From contig CP141133.1 in assembly GCA_035236585.1 (NCBI GenBank), positions 42,921,729 through 42,985,728 on the forward strand: 64,000 nt of DNA, in the 5' to 3' direction. The notes beneath the pieces were generated by a model that worked only from the letters and a program-made list of their open reading frames with translations, searched no databases and was not told the DNA's origin. How positions within the stretch are numbered: position 1 is the first letter of the stretch; each line of letters begins with the position of its first letter. Below are positions 1 through 11,769 of this stretch, in pieces. Origin of the DNA: Warburgia ugandensis (Eukaryota > Streptophyta > Magnoliopsida > Canellales > Canellaceae). The position numbers and the translations under genes were made by a program.

Positions 1-3000
1 TCTATTACCAGAGAGGGGTGTTCCAGCACATACACAATGGTGATGTGGCGCTGACACAATGTTGGAGGGAAGGTCTGTCATTATCAAAATGACCCCCAAC
101 ATTTTAAATTGCTTCTTCTTTGTCTTTTTCCTTTTTTTACTAGAGATTGGTAGCACCAACCATTTTCAGCATAGACATGGCTGTAATGCAGTGGTGATGT
201 GGTGCTGATGTTGTGTCAGAGGGAGGGGTGTCATTATCAAAATTACCCGTGTTTTGAATCTCTTCTTCTCTATCTTAGTTTTTTCTTATGATAGACGAGG
301 GGCATTGCCTACCCTTTTCTAGTTCAGGCATGATGGTGATGCAATTCTAACATAGCATTAGAGGGAGGTGGTCACATTACCAAAATGACCCCCTGCATTT
401 TGAATCTCTTCACTTCTCTCTCTCTCTCTCTCTCTCTCAATCTCTATTTAACTAGAGAGGAGCAATGCCTACCCTTTTTCAGAGTAAACACGGTGGTGAT
501 GCAGTGCTAATACAGTGTCGAAGGGAAGGGATGTCATTATCAAAATGATCCCCTACATTTTCAATCTCTTCTTTTCTCTCTATTTTTTTTAATAGAGAAG
601 GGTAGCGCCTACCCTTTTCCGGTGCAGACACAGTAGTGATGGGGTGTCAATGCAGTGTAGGGGGTAGGGGGTGTCGCTATCAATATGAACCCCTAGCATT
701 TTGAATCTCTTGTTCCCTCCCTTTTTCTTTTTTCCATAGAGGAACAGCGCCTACCCTCTTTCGACACAGACACAGGGGTGACATAGCACTGACGCAGCCT
801 CAAAGGGAGGGCATGTTGTTATCAAAACAACCCCCTGCATTTTGAATCCCTGCTTCTCTCTGCCTTTCTTTTTTTTTCTGACTAGAGTGGGGCTACGCCT
901 AACCTTTTCCAATGTAGACACGATTGTGATGCAGTGCTGACTCAGTGTTAGAGGGAAGGGGTGTTGTTATCAAAACGACTGCCTGCATTTTGAATCTTTT
1001 CTTCTCTCTCTACTTTTTTTTTTTTTCTGGAAGAAGGACAGTACCTACCCTTTTCTGATGCAAACACAATGGCGATGGGGCGCTGATGTAGTGGCGAATG
1101 GAGGGGTGTCGTTATCAAACTGACCCACTTTCTTTTGAATCGCTCGTGCTCCCTCTTTTTTCATTTTTTTTAACTAGAGTTGGGTGTTGCCCACCCTTTT
1201 CCGGTGCAGACATAGTGGTGATGTGGTGGTGACACAGTGTCGGAGGGAAGGTGTTTCATTATCGAAACGACCCCTTATGATTTGAATCTCTTCTTCTCTC
1301 CATTTTAATTTTTTTATCAACAAGGGAAGCCCCTGTCCTTTGGACGCAAACAAGGTGCTGACATGGCATTAACACAGTGTTGGAAGGAGGCGGTATAATT
1401 ATCAAAATAATCCCCTACGTTTTGAATCTCATCTTCTCTCTCTTTTTTCCTTTTGGCTGGAGAGGTGCTGTAGTGCTAAGCAGGTTTAGAGGGAAGGGGT
1501 GCCATTATCAAAATGAACCCTTGCATTTTCAGTCACTTCTTCTCTCTGTTTTTTTTTTTACCAAAGAGGAGCAATGTCAACCCTTTTCCAATGCAGACAC
1601 AATGCTGATGCAGTGTCGGAGGTTGGGGGTACAGTTATCAAAATGACCACCTGCGTTTTGAATCTCTTCTTCTTCTCTCTCTCTCTCTCCTTTTATCAGA
1701 GAGGGGCAGCGTCTACCCTTTTTTGCTACAAACACAGAGGTGATGTGACGTTAATGCTGTGTAGGAGGGAAGGGGTGTCGTTGTCAAAACTACCGACTAC
1801 ATTTTGAATCTCTTGTTCTCTCTTTTTTTGTTTACTAGAGATGGGCGACACCGCTCTTTCCTAGAGTAGGCACGATGGTGATGCGACACTAATGCATTGT
1901 CGGAGGGAGGGGTGTCATTATTAGACTAACCCCTTATGTTTTGAATGTCTTCTACTCTCTATCTCTATCTTTTGATAGGAGAGGGATGGTGCCCACACTA
2001 TTTCGGCACAATCGTAGTGGTGATGTGGTGTTAAAGGAGTGTTGGAGGGAGGGCATGTTGTTATCAACATGACCCCTGCATTTTTAATCACTTCTTCTCT
2101 CTCTCTCTCTCTCTTTTTGACCAGAGTGGGGCAGTGCCTACCCGTTTCCTGCACATACACGGTGGTGAAGTGATGCTAGCACAATGTCAGAGGGAAGGGG
2201 TGTCATTATCAAAATGACCCCCTGCATTTTCTATCTCTTCTTCTCTCTCTCTCTCTCTCTATTTTTTTTTTTTTTTTGAATGGAGAGGGGTAGGCCCTAC
2301 CAATTTTCGGTGCAGACATTATGGTGACAAGGCATTGATGTAGTGTCAGAGCGAGGGGTGTTGTTATCAAAATGACCCCCTGCATTTTGAATTGCTTGTT
2401 CTACCTCTCTCTTTTCTTTTCTTTTTTCAACCGAAGATGTGCAATACGTACCCTTTTTCGGCCCCAGACATGGTGGTGACGCGGCATCAAAGGGAGGGCA
2501 TGTTGCTATCAAAATGGCCCCCTACATTTTGAATTAGTTCTTCTCTCTCTCTTTATTTAACCAGAGTGGGACAACGCCTAACCTTTTCCGCCATAGACAT
2601 AGTGGTGACATGGCACTGACACAGTGTTAGAGGGAAGGGGTGTCGTTATCAAAACCACACCTATATTTTTAATTTCTTCTTCTCTCTCTATTTTTTTTAA
2701 TGGAGATGGGCAGTGCCTACCCTCTTCTAGTGCAGACATGGTGGTGATGTGGCGCTGAAATACTGTCAAATGGAGGGGGTGTAATTATACAAACGACCCT
2801 CTACATTTTGAATCTCTTCTTCTCTCTTTCATTTTTTTTTAATGGAGAGGAGTGGCACCTACGCTTTTATGGCGCAGACATAGTGATGATGCAGTGCTAA
2901 CACAACATCGGAGGGAGGGGGTGACGTTACCATAACAACCCCCTGCATTTTAAATCTCTTCTTTTCTCTCTCTCTCTCTCTCTTTCATTAGAGAGGGCTA

Positions 3001-3622
3001 GGGTAGTGTCGGAGGTAGGGGTGTTGTTATAAAAAAAAACCCTGTGTTTTGAATCTCTTCTGCTCTCTCTTTTTTTTCTTTTGGCTGGAGAGGGGCGGCA
3101 CCTACCCTTATTCAGTGCAAACACGGTGGTGACGTTGCACTGAGCAGTGGCAGAGGGATGGGTTTCCATTATGAAAATGAATCCCTGCATTTTGAATCTC
3201 TTCTTCTCTCTTTCTTTTTCTACACAAAAGAGGGACGACACCTAGCCATTTTCGGCAAAGACAAGGTGTTGACACGGCACTGATGAAGTGTCTGAAGGAG
3301 GGGGTGTCATTATCAAAATGACCCCCTGAATTTTGGATATCTTCTTCTCTCTTTCTTTTTCTTTTGACCCAAAAGGGACGGTACCTACCCTTTCTCGTAT
3401 AAACACTTTGTTGGAATGGCATTGAGTAGTGTCCGAGGGAGGGGTGACGTTATCAAAATAACCCCCTATGCTTTGAATATCTTCTTCTCTCTTTTTTTTT
3501 ATTGGAAAGGGGCAGCACCTACCCTTTTTTTAGGAAAACATGATAGTGACACGGTGCTGATGCAGTGATGGAGGTAGGTGGTGTCATTATCAAAATGACC
3601 CCCTACATTTTGAATCTCTTTT

Positions 3623-3658
<36 letters not shown>

Positions 3659-4142
3659 GTCTTTTCTTTTAGTAGAGAAGGGTGGTGCCTACCCTTTTCC
3701 ACCATAGACACGGTGGTGATGTAACATTGACGCAGTTTTAGAGGGAGGGGGTGTCATTATCAAAACCACCCCCTGAGTTTTGGATATCTTCATCTCTTTT
3801 TTTTTTTTACTAGAGAGGGGTGATGCCTACCCTTTTTTAGCATAGATAAGGTATTGACACGGCACTGAAGCAATATTAGAGGGAGGGGTGCCGTTATCAA
3901 AATGATGCCTTGCATTTTGAATCACTTCTTCTCTCTATTTTTTTCTTTTGACTAGAGCGGGGCGGTGTCTACCCTTTTTCAGCACAGACATGATGATGAT
4001 GTAGTGGTGATGGGGTGTTGATCAGTGTCAGAGGGACGTGATGCCGTTATCAAAATGAACCCCTGTGTTTTTAATCTCTTCTTCTCTTTTTTTTTAAACA
4101 AGGGAGGGGCAGCACCTACCCTTTTTTGCCACAGACACAATG
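1..4142 (+). repeat. Satellite block A: about 29 diverged ~143-bp monomers
   Basis: Head-to-tail monomers, recognisable by the recurring GAGAGGGG..GCCTACCC box, a GACA..GGTGGTGATG box, GGAGGGAGGGG, then TTATCAAAATGACCCC, TTTTGAATCTCTTCTTCTC and a CT/T tract. Successive GCCTACCC boxes at about 605, 749, 892, 1036 and 1180 give spacings near 143-147 bp. Monomers differ from each other at many sites, so this looks like an older part of the array. Nothing else was seen here; short open frames are by-products of the repeat. The block ends abruptly within a monomer at the truncated LTR of element 1. Confidence 0.93.
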
Positions 4143-4947
4143 GTTTGTAATTTTGATATGTGATTGCATACTTGCATTTCAAGAATATGTTTTTGTATTG
4201 ATGCATTGATATTTCTTCCATTTTGGCATGAATTCATGATTTTGATGAATGTTGAATTATTTCAAGCTAAATGATAATTCAATGTTAGTTGCAAGTTTCA
4301 GCATGGACAAATTAATTTATATAGAAATATCATGAGTTTGTTTATATACAACTACTTCTTATTCCACCTACATAAGTGCAAGTTTGTTGAGATATTGTAT
4401 TTTTTTACAATATCTCAGAGTAGAGGACTCCTAAGAAATAGGAGCGACTGACAAGAGTACGCCGGCGAAAGCTTTTGACTTAGACAGGTAACAATTCGTT
4501 TATGTTTGAAGTGATTTTACCAGAAATGGGAAAGAGACTGCTATACATGTAATTTTGGGGAGTTTGGATAACTTAGGTGATTGGGTTGTGACATGGAGTT
4601 TCTGGGTGTGTTTTGTTGGATTTGATTTGTCTTTATTTGGTTAGACGTATGAAAAGGAGACAGTCTCCATTTATGTTTCGAAATTTCAATGAATGTTTAT
4701 CAGGTACTTCGCAATGACATGCATTAAATGTCATATATTCAAAAAACAGAGGAAACTCTGCTCATTTCACTAAGGGTCCTTGTTTTTTAGAAAATAAAAA
4801 TGATACTCGGGGTTTTCCATAAGGAATTTAAAAGCAAAGATTTTTTCATAGTTTTTTTCACTTTACAAATGATTTTATTAGAAATCGAGCTAGCTAGGTC
4901 AATGTCTTTTATATTTAAAAGGTGTTATGAAAACCCATGTCGTGATA
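4143..4947 (+). repeat. Element 1, 5' LTR remnant (3' ~805 bp only)
   Basis: This stretch aligns with about 11496-12324 of the 3' LTR over its full length, with roughly one difference per 15 bases by eye and one gap of about 25 bp (the 3' copy has extra sequence near 12113-12145). The first ~1.96 kb of the LTR is missing; satellite sequence ends at about 4142 and joins directly to the LTR interior. The right end GTCGTGATA corresponds to GTCATCACA at the end of the 3' LTR, so the terminal CA is mutated. It includes the 12-bp-arm hairpin at 4388-4417. Confidence 0.9.
4388..4417 (+). other. Perfect stem-loop in element 1 5' LTR
   Basis: TGAGATATTGTA (4388-4399), a six-base T loop, then TACAATATCTCA (4406-4417): 12-bp perfect arms. 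The same arms occur in the 3' LTR (11740-11769) and in element 2 (12886-12923). Confidence 0.9.
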
Positions 4948-4949
4948 GT

Positions 4950-4962
4950 TGGTATTAGAGCC
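4950..4962 (+). other. Primer-binding site of element 1 (initiator tRNA-Met type)
   Basis: TGGTATTAGAGCC begins two bases after the LTR end. The plant initiator tRNA-Met primer site is TGGTATCAGAGCC, so there is one mismatch. This position marks the start of minus-strand DNA synthesis in reverse transcription and fixes the 5' LTR boundary. Confidence 0.9.
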
Positions 4963-5049
4963 TATGTCACATTGAGTAAGTCTTAAGTAGTCTCTAAAGA
5001 AAGATATTGAAATTGATGTGTAGAGAGTAACTCATAAAAGGTTCTTGTG

Positions 5050-6124
5050 ATGAAGGGAAGGATGCCACTTAAGAGGACGAGTCAGTGGACAACAAACCTC
5101 TCTGTTGAGCCATCTGACTAGGGGAGTTAAATGATGAATGTCATGGCCAATATGATGCAAAAACTTAATTAGCTGATGCAGCAGCAACAATAGATGCTAC
5201 TACAACTACAAGAACAATTACAACAACAACAACAGCAGCAGCAGCAGCAGCAGCATCAACAACCCCAAGCACAGCCCCAGACCTCGTCTATGCATAATAT
5301 GGGTGAGGGAAGTTTGGGTGGGGATAAGATTAAGGTGGATAACCTACTAGAGAGGTTTAAGAAGATTGCACTTGTATTTGCTAGCAATGGTGAGCCAGAA
5401 GCTGCAAAGGGGTGGATACATGAGATAGAAAAGATATTTGAGGCCATGGATATTCTAGATGATCGAAAGGTGAAGGTGGCAACATTTGTTTTGATAGGAT
5501 CAGCTTCTTTTTGGTGGCCATTTGCAAGGAGAACATTTTTCGAGGACCGAGGTAATGTTCCTTGTGAAGAATTAAAGAATGTCTTCTACAACAAATATTT
5601 TCCTCCCCACATTAAGGCAAAGAAAGAGCAAGAATTCCTAGCATTCAAGCAAGGAAGCATGACTGTTCTCAAGTTTAAGTTCACTCAATTTAGGAGAATT
5701 GTGCCAGATGTGTGCATGACAGAGGAAAAAGCAACACATGTTTGTAGAAGGGCTGAACCCCAGATTGAGGAGTAAGGTTCAAATGACACAACCTACTAGT
5801 GTAGCTAAGGTAGTGGAGATGGCTTCCATTGCGGTGGAGGAATAAGTGAAGATGCAAACTTCCATGAAAGGCAAGGAAAAAGGAAGGTTTTGGCACAGTG
5901 GCAGCAAAGGATACAGTGGGGAAAGGAAGAGCTCAAGTTTCTCTTCAGGACCTCAAAAGCCCTTGAAAGGACAATTTCATAGGCCAGACAGAAAAAGGGG
6001 CTTCAAACAGTGTCCTCATTACAATAGAATCCATGATGGCACGATGTCTTATTATTGTAATCAAAGATGTTGTAACTGTGGCAAGCAGGGGCACATGGTT
6101 AAGGACTACCCTAAAAGACCGCAT
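5050..6124 (+). pseudogene. Element 1 gag remnant with zinc knuckle
   Basis: Gag would form the retroelement's cytoplasmic particle. A start at ATG 5050 (MKGRMPLKRT, a basic N terminus typical of this Gag family) is followed in the same frame by stops at 5119, 5128, about 5170 and 5191, then a glutamine-rich stretch encoded by a CAA/CAG run (5215-5280). The Gag core follows: LLERFKKIA, GWIHEIEKIFEAMDI, the KVATFVLIGSASFWW region and KYFPPHIKAKKEQEFLAFKQGSM. The frame breaks near 5765, and a stop (TAA) ends the next stretch near 5843. A CX2CX4HX4 zinc knuckle lies at 6068-6109, with its last cysteine replaced by tyrosine (KDYP). Stops, a frameshift and the lost zinc ligand make it a pseudogene. 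Confidence 0.9.
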
Positions 6125-6610
6125 CATACAGATTCAGGTGCTAGAGCAGAGCAGTTACCCAAGAGTCAGGGGAGAGTTTTTGCTTTGACTACCAATCAGA
6201 CCTGCACATCTAATGCTGCAGTTGAAGGTACATTGTTGATATTTGACAAGCATGCACATATTTTGATTGATCATGGTTCTACTCATTCATTCATGTCATG
6301 TGACTCTGCATCGTGTATGGATATTATTGTACATAGATTGGGATTTTGTCTGGAAGTTAGTACTGCGGTGGGTGAAATGGTTGTTGCACAAGAGTTCTTA
6401 CGAGATGTACCTATGGTGATTTTGGGCAGAGAACTTGGTGCTGATTTAATCCTCTTGAGTGTGACCGATTTTGACATCATTTTAGGCATGGATTGGTTGG
6501 CAGAACTTGGGGCACTAGTAGATTGCACAAAGAAACAAGTAATATTATTGGGCTCAAATGGGGACCCTTTGTATTTTAGGGATGATTGGACACATCAGGT
6601 GTTAAAATAA
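6125..6610 (+). pseudogene. Element 1 aspartic protease remnant
   Basis: This continues the frame of the zinc knuckle. The retropepsin active-site motif appears as ILIDHGSTHSFMS with the aspartate codon at 6269; the family normally has D-S/T-G, so DHG is a changed active site. Downstream are DVPMVILG and DFDIILGMDWLAELGA, the ILGMDWL signature that ends plant Ty3/gypsy proteases. The frame closes at TAA 6608-6610, before reverse transcriptase resumes in another frame, so Gag-Pol is broken here. In a live element this domain would cut the polyprotein within the particle. Confidence 0.9.
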
Positions 6611-6639
6611 TTTCTACTATTCAAGAAATGCGTCTGATG

Positions 6640-7490
6640 TCTAAAGGATGTTAGGCATACTTGGCTACTATTGTGGCTCAGGAAAGTTCAGGACCTCAAA
6701 TTGAGGAAATAGAGGTGGTAAGTGATTTTAAGAAAGTCTTTCCTGAAGAACTACCCGGATTGCCTCCAAGGCAGGATATAGAATTTACCATCAAGTTGTT
6801 ACTTGGAACATCTCCCATTTCTAAAGCACCGTATCACATGCCTCCTATAGAATTAAAGGGGTTGAAGGTCCAGTTGCAGGAACTATTGGACTAAGGTTTT
6901 ATTCGCCTAAGTGTATCACAATGGGGAGCTCTGGTTTTGTTCGTGAAGAAGAAGGATGGCTCTATGCAATTATGCATTGATTACAGACTATTAAATGGGG
7001 TCACTGTGAAGAACAAGTATCCATTATCCCGTATTGATGACCTATTTGATCAATTATAATCAGCAAAAGTATTCTATAAGATTGATTTAAGATCAGGCCA
7101 TCACCAACTTAGAATTCGAGACGAAGATGTTCCTAAGATTGCATTTTGAACATGCTATGGACATTATGAATTTCTGGTGATGCCATTTGGGTTCACAAAT
7201 GCACCTGCAACATTTATGGACTTTATGAACAATGTTTAGAGAATATCCTAATAAATTTGTTATTTTCTTTGTTGATGAGATCCTTATTTACTCCAATAGT
7301 GTGAAAGATAATAAAGAACACCTGAGCATCGTGTTAGTCACTCTTCAGACTCACCAGTTATATGCCAAATTCTGAAAGTGTGAGTTTTGGCTGGAACAGG
7401 TTCAATTTCTTAATCATGTTATATCTAAAGATGATGTTATAGTTGATCCCAAGAAGATCGAAGCAATTACAAACTGGAAAAACCAAAGAC
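6640..7490 (+). pseudogene. Element 1 reverse transcriptase remnant
   Basis: The RT fingers and palm are recognisable: FPEELPGLPPRQDIEFTI (from about 6738), [49 protein letters not shown] and MPFGFTNAPATFMDFMNNV. In-frame stops occur at 6892-6894, 7057-7059, 7147-7149 and 7237-7239, then the frame shifts by one base. The catalytic Y/F-x-D-D box lies at 7268-7279 and reads FVDE: the second aspartate is glutamate (GAG). The tail ([22 protein letters not shown]) follows with a further stop. Enzymatic activity can be excluded. Confidence 0.92.
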
Positions 7491-7491
7491 T

Positions 7492-8030
7492 GTGACCATG
7501 ATACACAGTTTTCTTGGTTTAGCTAGATACTATCTACATTTTATCAAAGGTTTCTCCCATATTACAAAACCATTGATGAGATTGACTAAGAAGGAGAAGA
7601 AATTCTTGTGGACAGAGGACTGTGAGAGGAGTTTTCAAGAGTTGAAGAAAAGACTCACTTCTGCACCTATTTTATCTTTGCTTGAAGGGAATGGAGTATT
7701 CATTGTGTTTAGAGATGCTTCTAGAAAGGGACTGGGATGTGTACTTATGTATAATGGCAAGGTAATAGCTTATGCATGTAGACATTTGAAAAATCATGAG
7801 CAGAACTATTCCACACATGATCTGGAGCTTGTCGCTATAGTTTTTACCTTAAAGATATGGAGACACTACTTATATGGAGAGAAATTTGAAGTGTTTACGG
7901 ACCATAAAAGCCTTAAATATATTTTCTCTCAAAGTGACCTCAACATGAGACAAAGACGTTGGCTTGAGTACCTAAAGACTTTGACTTTATTATCCAATAT
8001 CATCTGGGCAAAGCTAATGTAGTTGCGGAT
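7492..8030 (+). pseudogene. Element 1 RNase H domain (longest intact stretch, no independent start)
   Basis: About 176 codons are open (7492-8022). They include [18 protein letters not shown] (RT connection), then the Ty3/gypsy RNase [15 protein letters not shown] with Asp at 7714, [19 protein letters not shown] with Glu at 7825, and [13 protein letters not shown] with Asp at 7900. These three catalytic acidic residues are all present. The next segment (…IIWAKLM) shifts frame around 7985-8030, where the family's [13 protein letters not shown] motif is split (GCAAAGCTAATGTAGTTGCGGATGC). It is part of a polyprotein and would not be made alone. Confidence 0.88.
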
Positions 8031-8219
8031 GCACTTAGTAGAAAATCAAAAGGGATAATTGTCAATATCTCTATTAGATCAACTTTCCTGGGTCGAGTTT
8101 TGCAAGCACAACAGTTCTGTGAGGAGACTCAAACTTTAAGTGGAAAGAAAGGGTTTTATAAAGGGTCTGATGGTTGTGTGAGATTTCATGCGAGACTTGT
8201 TGTACCAGCAAATTCAAAG

Positions 8220-8929
8220 TTGAAATAGTAATTGTTGAAGGAAGCACATGATTCCAAGTTTACCATCAACCCAAGTGGTACGAAGATGTATTAGGATCTA
8301 AAATGGAACTTTTGGTGGCCAGGAATGAAGCGGGATGTTGGAGAGTGTGTTGTACGATGCCTCACTTGCCAGAAAGTGAAAGCAAAACACCAGAGGCCAG
8401 TAGGTTTGCTGAAAACTTTGAAGCTTCCAAAGTGGAAATGGGATCACATAACCATGGATTTTATGGTTGGGTTGCCTAGAACTTCCAGTGGGCATGATAT
8501 GATATGAATTATTGTGGATCGGTTGACCAAGTGAGCTCATTTTCTTCCAATATGGCAAAAGCAGTCACTAGAGAGCTTGACCAAATTATACATCAAGGAA
8601 ATAGTGAGTCTCCATGGTGTGCCAATTTCTATTATATTGAATAGAGATATCAGATTCACATCTCACTTTTGGAAGAATGTACAGAAGGGATTAGGTACTT
8701 CTCCATGTTTTAGCACAGCATTCCATCCTCAAACAAATGGACAATCAAAGAGTACCATCCAAATAGCTGAGGATCTGTTGAGGGCTTGTACACTCGAGTG
8801 GAAGGGTAGTTGGGACGAGCACCATCCTTTAGTGGAGTTCGCATACAATAACAATTATCATTCCAGCAATGGTATGGCACCTTATGAGGCGTTGTATGAT
8901 AGACCATGTTGCACCCCTACTTGCTAGAG
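8220..8929 (+). pseudogene. Element 1 integrase remnant (zinc domain and DDE core)
   Basis: The HHCC zinc-binding domain reads LKEAHDSKFTINPSG..RCLTCQK: the second histidine (IHPG in relatives) is asparagine. Stops interrupt at TAG 8291, 8505-8507 and about 8532. In the DDE core the first aspartate is kept (TMDFMVGLP, 8457-8459). The second, normally in SDRD, is Asn in LNRDIRFTSHFW (8640-8642), and the glutamate normally in GQSERT is Lys in GQSKST (8748-8750). Two of three catalytic residues are gone, so integrase could not act. It ends in LVEFAYNNNYHSSNGMAPYEALY, a strong family signature. Confidence 0.92.
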
Positions 8930-9069
8930 TGATGTAAGAGAATGATAGTTTGCCAAATCAGAATTAATTGAGCAATGCGCTGAAAAGGTCATATTGATTA
9001 AAAAACGACTAGTGGCAACACACAGTAGACAGAAGTACTATGCAGATCAAAGGCATAGGGACCTTGAGT

Positions 9070-9491
9070 TTTAGGTTGTTGATTATGTTTTCCCTGTAAA
9101 TCTCACCCGCAATAGTGATGAGGTTTGAATTGAAAGGAAAGTTGAGTCCAAGGTATGTGGGACCCTTTGAGATATTGGAGAGGGTGGGCAGAGTTGTTTA
9201 CCGACTTGGTTTACCTTAGCTATCTGAGGTTCACAATGTCTTCCATGTATCAATGCTGAGGAAATATATCCCAAACCCCACACACATTCTTGAGTAGGTA
9301 CTAGTAGAACTACAAGCCAATTTAATGTTCCAAGTGTGTGCCATACGTATTATAGACAAGAAGCAACAGAAGCTGAGAATGAAGACCAGTCCATTGGTCA
9401 AATACTTTGGCAACATCATTCATTGGAAGAGGCCACTTGGGAAATTGAGGAGGAGATGAGGAAAACATACCCAGAGCTGTTCGATAAATGA
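9070..9491 (+). pseudogene. Element 1 integrase C terminus: GPY/F module and chromodomain-like tail
   Basis: RYVGPFEILERVGRVVYRLG (GPF at 9160-9168) is the GPY/F module, followed after a stop by VHNVFHVSMLRKYIPNP. A second stop (TAG near 9295) precedes a degraded chromodomain-like stretch (IRIIDKKQQKLRMKTSPLV), which after a frameshift ends HSLEEATWEIEEEMRKTYPE and stops at TGA 9489-9491. This tail is typical of plant chromoviruses, whose chromodomain is thought to direct insertion towards heterochromatin. That fits an insertion inside a satellite, but the targeting role here is inference. Confidence 0.85.
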
Positions 9492-9521
9492 TATTAAGGT
9501 AATTTCGACGATAAAATTTTC

Positions 9522-9533
9522 TTTAAGGGGGAA
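9522..9533 (+). other. Polypurine tract of element 1
   Basis: TTAAGGGGGAA lies immediately before the TGTAACA that opens the 3' LTR. Its position is correct for the plus-strand primer of reverse transcription and it fixes the 3' LTR start. Confidence 0.85.
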
Positions 9534-9763
9534 TGTAACAACAGAAAAATAAAATAAAATAAAACAACTTAAACAAAGGGGGGCCAGAATTGATACTAGC
9601 AGCCCCCCATGTAAGAGGACCATTAGGTCTGTCTCCTCCCAAACCCGAAGGATAGACCAAAAGAACAAGAAAAACCCGACGAAGGAGGGAAGAGGAGAAG
9701 AAGAAAGAAGAAGAGGAAGGAGAAAAAGAAGAGAGAAAGGTAAAAGGAAGGAGAAGTGGAGAT

Positions 9764-9764
<1 letters not shown>

Positions 9765-9799
<35 letters not shown>
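9765..9799 (+). repeat. (GA)n microsatellite in element 1 3' LTR
   Basis: An uninterrupted GA dinucleotide run of about 17 repeats, preceded by an AAG/GGA-rich purine stretch from about 9660. This is the only long purine-rich run on the + strand; the satellite puts its pyrimidines on this strand. Confidence 0.9.
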
Positions 9800-9801
<2 letters not shown>

Positions 9802-11739
9802 CCACACCCCAGCAAACTATCATGCCAGTGAAGGAGGGTTTGACAGTCATCAGAGAAACTGTGTTCGCTGGGGACAATGGCAGCTCTGATCAGAGATCCT
9901 GCCGTTCAATCAAATCTCCAGGAGCTGGGGAACAAAACCCCTCAGGTTCCATCACTATAGGAGGAGGAATGATGCCAAATTGGAGGGAGGAAATGATGAG
10001 CAGAGATAGTTGCCAGAAAACCCTCAACTGACATCTTCTCCAGCTACGACAAAAGATTGTGGACACCTATAGAGGTGAGGCCCTGCATGATTTCCACAAT
10101 TTATTGTTCAATTTGTTTGTAGAAGGTAGAAAAAGTAGGTTTTGGCTGCAATGTAAATGATCCAGGCCAAAAGGCAGGATCAGAAGGTTGATCACACCCT
10201 AGATTGAAGGACGAAATTGTCAGGAGCGTTGATCCACCTATCTGAGGCACTGCCCGTCTGATTAGAACTCAAACATGGATGATCCGATTCTTGAGCCCCA
10301 ATCCACTAAATCCAATTAACCAAAATCATCGTTTATGCCTAAAAATAGTTGAATACATGCCTACTGTGATTGGGATTTGATAAATTAGTGATCCGTGCTA
10401 CAAATAGATTGGGCAATCTGGATCATTCAATTTGTTACTGTGTCAACAATAAGGTTAAATGTCTGATCAATGATCAGATGCTACTAGTATGTTTTCCAGC
10501 CCTCAAATTTATTGGAAACTCAAAAAGAATGGGTGACATGAACTATTCATGATGTTTCTAATACCAATTAGACCAAAGAATATAACTATGAAATGTATTG
10601 AGGACTGTATTATGAAAATATTATCTAACTTCAAACCAAGATTTGATCCAATTAAGGATCAAGAGTTTAAGGCCAATGAACAATGAGAGTAACTTGCAGT
10701 CACTCAAGAAAAGGGGTGAATAGCTAGTCTAGGACCAATGGTGTGGATTTGCAATCCAGTAACTATAGGCATTCAACTAGCTATCAATTAATAGCTAATG
10801 AAACACCCTTAGCATGAAAATAAGTACTGTCACCTCGCTTTATGATGACTAGTGTCAGGGACTAACTTAAAGGGAGCTTTCATACTGGAAAAGCTAAGAG
10901 AAGTTCTAAAGTTTTATATCTGAATATGTTTTCTTGGATTTTACAGAGGCATGATTGATTGGGAACTCATACGCGAACTGAGAAAAGTATTCGTGTTAGT
11001 GAACCAGAAGAGCACCATTTGAGGTAGGTGGAATTCAAATTGCAAAGATTTTTGCTATATACGTATTTGTATATGAATTTTGAGCATTGAAACAAGTCTT
11101 TTCAATTTATACGAAAGGCAAGATCAATGTGCATGCTGAAAATTGACCATCATTAAACTGTTCATGCAAGAGCTATACATTATTATGAATTATGTAAGAA
11201 AATATAAGACTGATACTAGGAAATTGTGAGTTGACTCGTATGAGTGAAAGGGGTCATTATGATGTGGGTGGGCCTTTGGGTTGGGCAAGCTACCGATTCC
11301 TAGCTGGACAAGCTACTAGTCTCTCAGAAGTAAAGCCTTGAAGTGTGTCTTCAGGTTTAACCCATTGCGCTAACTCACTGCGGCAAAGAGGATAATATTG
11401 TCTACTGTGTACATGATACACATGACAACGCATTGGTATGTAGTAATGTGAAATGGCTCGTATGAGCGAAGGCTAGTATCAGGAAATGAAAATGATTTGT
11501 AAGTTTGACATGTGATTGCATACTTGCATTTCAAGAATATGTTTTAGTACTGATGCATTGATATTTCTTCCATTTTGGCATGAATTCATGATTTTGATGA
11601 ATGTTGAATTATTTCAAGCTAAATGGTAATTGAATGTTAGTTGCAAGCTTCAACATGGAAAAATTAATTTATATAGAAATATTATGATATTGTTTATATA
11701 CAACTACTTCTTATTCCACCTACATAAGCGCAAGTTTGT

Positions 11740-11769
11740 TGAGATATTGTATTTGTTTACAATATCTCA
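11740..11769 (+). other. Perfect stem-loop in element 1 3' LTR
   Basis: TGAGATATTGTA (11740-11751) and TACAATATCTCA (11758-11769) flank a 6-base loop. Both arms are unchanged from the 5' LTR copy although surrounding bases differ. Confidence 0.9.

Noticed and set aside
4950..4962. Possible tRNA gene at TGGTATTAGAGCC and TGGTATCAAAGC (48310)
   Set aside because: Only the short primer complement is present; there is no cloverleaf and no A/B box. Both are retroelement primer-binding sites.
5215..5280. Polyglutamine protein gene
   Set aside because: The CAA/CAG run is the Gln-rich N-terminal part of the element 1 gag, preceded by in-frame stops and followed by the Gag core; it is not a host gene.
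9420..9877. Overlapping minus-strand frames rich in Ser/Leu opposite the end of pol and start of the 3' LTR
   Set aside because: They arise from the GA repeat at 9765-9799 read backwards as SLSLSL and overlap sense-strand pol; no sign of a real protein.
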